Both the position numbers and the translations under genes were made by a program. A stretch of 9,047 nt of DNA from an uncultured Lachnospiraceae bacterium (GTDB lineage: Bacteria > Bacillota > Clostridia > Lachnospirales > Lachnospiraceae), in the NCBI GenBank assembly GCA_900555195.1, contig USKC01000110.1, forward strand, positions 1 through 9,047. Direction: 5' to 3'. How positions within the stretch are numbered: position 1 is the first letter of the stretch; the number at the start of each line of letters is the position of its first letter. Shown one piece after another: positions 6,788 through 9,047 of the stretch. The notes below the pieces were generated by a model. It was not told where the DNA came from. It worked only from the letters and a program-made list of their open reading frames with translations, and ran no database searches.

Positions 6788-7765
6788 CTATTCAAACGGG
6801 TAGCGAATTCCCCACTCCGCCCGAAGTCCGTCCATCATTTTCATCACCCGAATCGTCTCTTCATGAGGCATTTCTTCGCACTCTGTCCTGCCCTCTGAAA
6901 GCGCTTTGAAACAGGCTTCCACTTCATATTCATATCCGGATATCTGTTTGGGCCGCTCGATCCGTTTTACTTCCTGATGGTTCAGGTCGTAGACTGTCAG
7001 GCTTTCAAAGTTATTGATGTTCTCAATCACCATGAATCCCCTGGATCCATAGATTGTCCCTCTCCTGTCGCTTAATGCCAGCATGGAGCTGTTCAGCTGC
7101 GCCACTTTGCCGTCTTCATAGATCAGTGTCATGCTATTCTGTTCATCCACCCGGGTAGCCGTATAGGTACAAGTAGATGAAATCCGATCAATTCCATGCC
7201 CGAAAATCATCAGGGCAAAATTCAGCGGATATACCCCCACATCCAGCAGCGCTCCTCCGGCCAGTTCCGGCTTCTGAAGCCGCTCGGCCTGATGAATGAC
7301 ATATCCCAAATTAGCCGTCAGAAAGGCCGGCTCCCCTATTATCCCACTATCCAATTCCTGCCGAATGGTCTCCAGCATGGGCATATACCGCACCCACATA
7401 GCCTCTGTGATGAATACGCCCTCTTTCTCCGCCAGCATCAGCAGTTCCTCCGCCTGCCTTGCGTTGGCCGTAAACGCCTTTTCACACAGTACCGGTTTCT
7501 TGTTCAGAATGCATAGTCTGGCATTTTCAAAATGTTCTGAATGCGGCGTTGCGATATATACCAATTCCACCTCTTCATCCCGTGCCAATTCCTCATAGGA
7601 ACCATACGCCTTCGCAAAGCCATGCTCCTGTGCAAACCGCTCCGCCTTTTCCATGCTCCTGGATGCGACCGCATAACGCTCCACATTCTCCATTTCTGCA
7701 ATCGTCCGGGCCATTGTGCCTGCGATTGTCCCCGTTCCCAGAATTGCCATCTTCCACTTTTTCAT
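6788..7765 (-). CDS. Gfo/Idh/MocA-family NAD(P)-dependent oxidoreductase
   Basis: A 325-residue cytoplasmic dehydrogenase of typical family length. The N-terminal Rossmann fold (1-125) begins MAILGTGTIAG (6-16) for NAD(P) binding, continues to YIATPHSEH (70-78), and has the catalytic-lysine motif CEKAF (94-98, K96). The C-terminal alpha/beta domain (about 126-325) has GGALLDVGVYPL (170-181), whose D175 and Y179 are at the usual substrate-site positions. EAMWVRYMP (121-129) recalls the dimeric dihydrodiol and xylose dehydrogenase branch, so a sugar, inositol or diol substrate is likely but cannot be named. AAGGAG (7771-7776, read on the minus strand) lies five bases before the ATG. It begins 61 bases after the Nudix gene on the same strand, so one transcript is plausible. 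Confidence 0.93.
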   Translation of the reverse strand: MKKWKMAILGTGTIAGTMARTIAEMENVERYAVASRSMEKAERFAQEHGFAKAYGSYEELARDEEVELVYIATPHSEHFENARLCILNKKPVLCEKAFTANARQAEELLMLAEKEGVFITEAMWVRYMPMLETIRQELDSGIIGEPAFLTANLGYVIHQAERLQKPELAGGALLDVGVYPLNFALMIFGHGIDRISSTCTYTATRVDEQNSMTLIYEDGKVAQLNSSMLALSDRRGTIYGSRGFMVIENINNFESLTVYDLNHQEVKRIERPKQISGYEYEVEACFKALSEGRTECEEMPHEETIRVMKMMDGLRAEWGIRYPFE

Positions 7766-7778
7766 GACTTCTCCTTCT

Positions 7779-7792
7779 GCGCATTCGTGCGC
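7779..7792 (-). promoter_or_regulatory. Small hairpin beside the oxidoreductase ribosome site
   Basis: GCGCA and TGCGC form a 5-bp stem around a 4-base loop (TTCG on the plus strand, CGAA on the transcribed minus strand). It ends two bases upstream of the AAGGAG ribosome site of the oxidoreductase. It could influence translation or mark an mRNA processing point. No T-run follows, so it is not a terminator. Confidence 0.3.
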
Positions 7793-7826
7793 GTCTATAA
7801 TCAGGCAGAGGGAAAGCGCCTTTCTT

Positions 7827-8390
7827 TCACTCTGCCAGTCCTGCCTTCAAAAATCCATCCTCCAAAGCCGCAATTTCCCATGCAAACACACAGTACTGCG
7901 GATCTCCTTCCTCCGAATGGCGCTTCAGTTCCTCAAAATCTATCCAGGAAACGGACTCCACTTCCTCTTCCTGCAATTTTAGAGTCTGAATATCCACTTC
8001 CTTCTGATACAGATAAACCGCCGCTACTTCCCGATCCCGAACATGCTTTCCGCCGAAATCCGCTTCCACCTCATAAGAATATAGTCCGACAAAAAAGAGC
8101 TCCTCCGGACGGGCCTTCAGCCCCAATTCCTCTGAAAGTTCCCGCAGCGCTCCGTCCAAAAACGCATCCCCGGCCGACAGGTGCCCCGCACAGGAAGCAT
8201 CGAAGCATCCCGGAAACGTTTCCTTACTGCGGCTTCGCTTCTGAAGAAGTACCTGCATGTGTCCTTCCCTCCTGCGAACCAGCCAGATATGCGCCGTTCC
8301 ATGCCAGTCTCCATCCCTGTGAACCGCTTCCCGCTCTTTTCTCAGCCCTGTCCGTCTCCCATCCCTCGTTCTTATGTCAAATATTTCCAT
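7827..8390 (-). CDS. Nudix hydrolase, isopentenyl-diphosphate isomerase-like
   Basis: A 187-residue Nudix protein. The Nudix box runs from G69 to L91: GHLSAGD, seven residues, then RELSEELGL. R83, E84, E87 and E88 (the metal-binding set) are intact, but the first acidic position holds D75 instead of the usual Glu. The N-terminus MEIFDIRTRDGRRTG, the strand HGTAHIWLV (30-38) and QKRSRSKETFPGCFDAS (50-66) match the subgroup often labelled IPP-isomerase-like (compare E. coli YfcD), which hydrolyses nucleoside or other diphosphates. C67 (SCAGH) and E121 (REVAAVY) may sit where IPP isomerase has its catalytic Cys and Glu. However, a complete Nudix box argues for hydrolysis. AGAGG lies just before the ATG. 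The substrate is unknown. Confidence 0.88.
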   Translation of the reverse strand: MEIFDIRTRDGRRTGLRKEREAVHRDGDWHGTAHIWLVRRREGHMQVLLQKRSRSKETFPGCFDASCAGHLSAGDAFLDGALRELSEELGLKARPEELFFVGLYSYEVEADFGGKHVRDREVAAVYLYQKEVDIQTLKLQEEEVESVSWIDFEELKRHSEEGDPQYCVFAWEIAALEDGFLKAGLAE

Positions 8391-8446
8391 TTATCCTCTC
8401 ATCCTGCATACAAACCGCCGCTCGTTTGGCTTTCCATTCTTTTTCG

Positions 8447-9047
8447 CTACTGAATCACAAACAATACATTGCTGGCAAAGGGGCCGTCACCGCCGTTATA
8501 GACTGCGCTATTCCCCATATGATCGCTCACCGTCACTCTTTTCACACGATACGTCCCGGCCTCTCCCGTCTGGCTCTTCTTAATCACCCCGGTGTACAAT
8601 TCTCCCTGTTGCTCCAGCTCCACACTGATCGCCTTTCCATTCTCATTCTCAAACCGTACCGAAACGCTGTCCACGCCTGAAAAATCATCCGCTACCGCGG
8701 CCGTAACCGTAATTTCAGATTCTTTTCCTGCCTGCATAGGAGACACTGCAACCGCCCCAAGCACAGGAGCCGTCTCATCTGTCACAGTAACTCCATTGTC
8801 AATCAAAAATGCAGCTGTCACCGGCAAAACCAGATAATTCTCATTCTCATCCTGATCTTCCGCCCTGCAGTATCTCGTATAGATGCCGTTTTCATCCCTC
8901 AAAATCAATTTATCCAGCACATAGGTTCCGGCCGGCTCATATATGCTCATGCCGATCCAACCCGAATACACGCCATCCGCATAGTCCCGTTCCCTCAGAA
9001 TTTTCGTAACACTTCGGTCATTTTCCAAATTCCGAAACTGAATGTTG
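8447..9047 (-). CDS. C-terminal end of a repeat-containing beta-sandwich protein (partial)
   Basis: The frame is open from the right edge to TAG at 8447-8449, giving the last 199 residues; the start lies outside the window. There are two related modules, each ending with a G-Y-x-G ... GTY ... D-x-x-G-N-like block: GVYSGW...AGTYVLDKLILRDENG and ELYTGV...AGTYRVKRVTVSDHMGN. The linker TVTDETAPVL and the segment DDFSGVDSVSVRF resemble bacterial Ig-like or Ca-binding beta-sandwich repeats of secreted surface proteins. The visible end has no LPXTG motif, membrane segment or cell-wall repeat, so any anchor would be N-terminal or absent. Composition is acidic, with one cysteine. The function is unknown; an adhesin or the accessory domains of a secreted enzyme are both possible. 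Confidence 0.75.
   Translation of the reverse strand, partial: NIQFRNLENDRSVTKILRERDYADGVYSGWIGMSIYEPAGTYVLDKLILRDENGIYTRYCRAEDQDENENYLVLPVTAAFLIDNGVTVTDETAPVLGAVAVSPMQAGKESEITVTAAVADDFSGVDSVSVRFENENGKAISVELEQQGELYTGVIKKSQTGEAGTYRVKRVTVSDHMGNSAVYNGGDGPFASNVLFVIQ

Noticed and set aside
8391..8446. A terminator between the surface protein and the Nudix gene
   Set aside because: Only a 5-bp stem (CAAAC with GTTTG) is found, with no T-run after it. Transcription from one gene into the next cannot be excluded.
7541..8680. A 379-codon plus-strand open frame
   Set aside because: It runs antisense through the oxidoreductase and Nudix genes and gives a Pro/His/Ser/Leu-rich product with no domain, as shadows do.

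Overview
The window looks like chromosomal DNA of an anaerobic Clostridia member, most likely Lachnospiraceae. This is inferred from the trimeric [FeFe]-hydrogenase operon, the AGGAGG-type ribosome sites, the sigma-A promoter (TTGACA/TATAAT), fairly GC-rich genes with AT-rich spacers, and the style of the MATE and Nudix proteins. No database was searched.

Layout. Bases 1-83 show nothing I can call. At 84-141 a consensus sigma-A promoter is overlaid by three copies of a 9-base half-site. It drives a MarR-family regulator (203-682) whose end overlaps the start of a MATE efflux-pump gene (666-2030). The MATE frame is broken by a TGA at codon 27. A strong intrinsic terminator (2084-2113) closes that unit. 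Bases 2114-2460 have no gene: an AT-rich stretch with an extended -10 promoter candidate is followed by a leader of about 180 nt. The leader contains three mutually exclusive helices, one of which masks the hydC ribosome binding site, so it looks like a translational riboswitch of a class I do not recognise.

The core is a hydC-hydB-hydA operon (2461-6630) encoding a trimeric, NAD- and ferredoxin-linked, probably electron-bifurcating [FeFe] hydrogenase. HydC and HydB form the NuoE/NuoF-like diaphorase part and HydA carries the H-cluster. The first two genes overlap and the third follows after 20 bases. HydB carries an alanine-rich insertion in its N-terminal domain, and HydA has two substitutions in the third H-cluster motif. 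No maturase genes (hydE, hydF, hydG) are present.

A hairpin at 6696-6726 lies between hydA and three convergent minus-strand genes and probably terminates both sides. From the right edge leftward these are the C-terminal end of a large protein with tandem beta-sandwich repeats (8447 to beyond 9047), a Nudix hydrolase (7827-8390) and a Gfo/Idh/MocA oxidoreductase (6788-7765). The last two are 61 bases apart and may share a transcript. I saw no tRNA, rRNA, CRISPR array, insertion sequence or phage gene.
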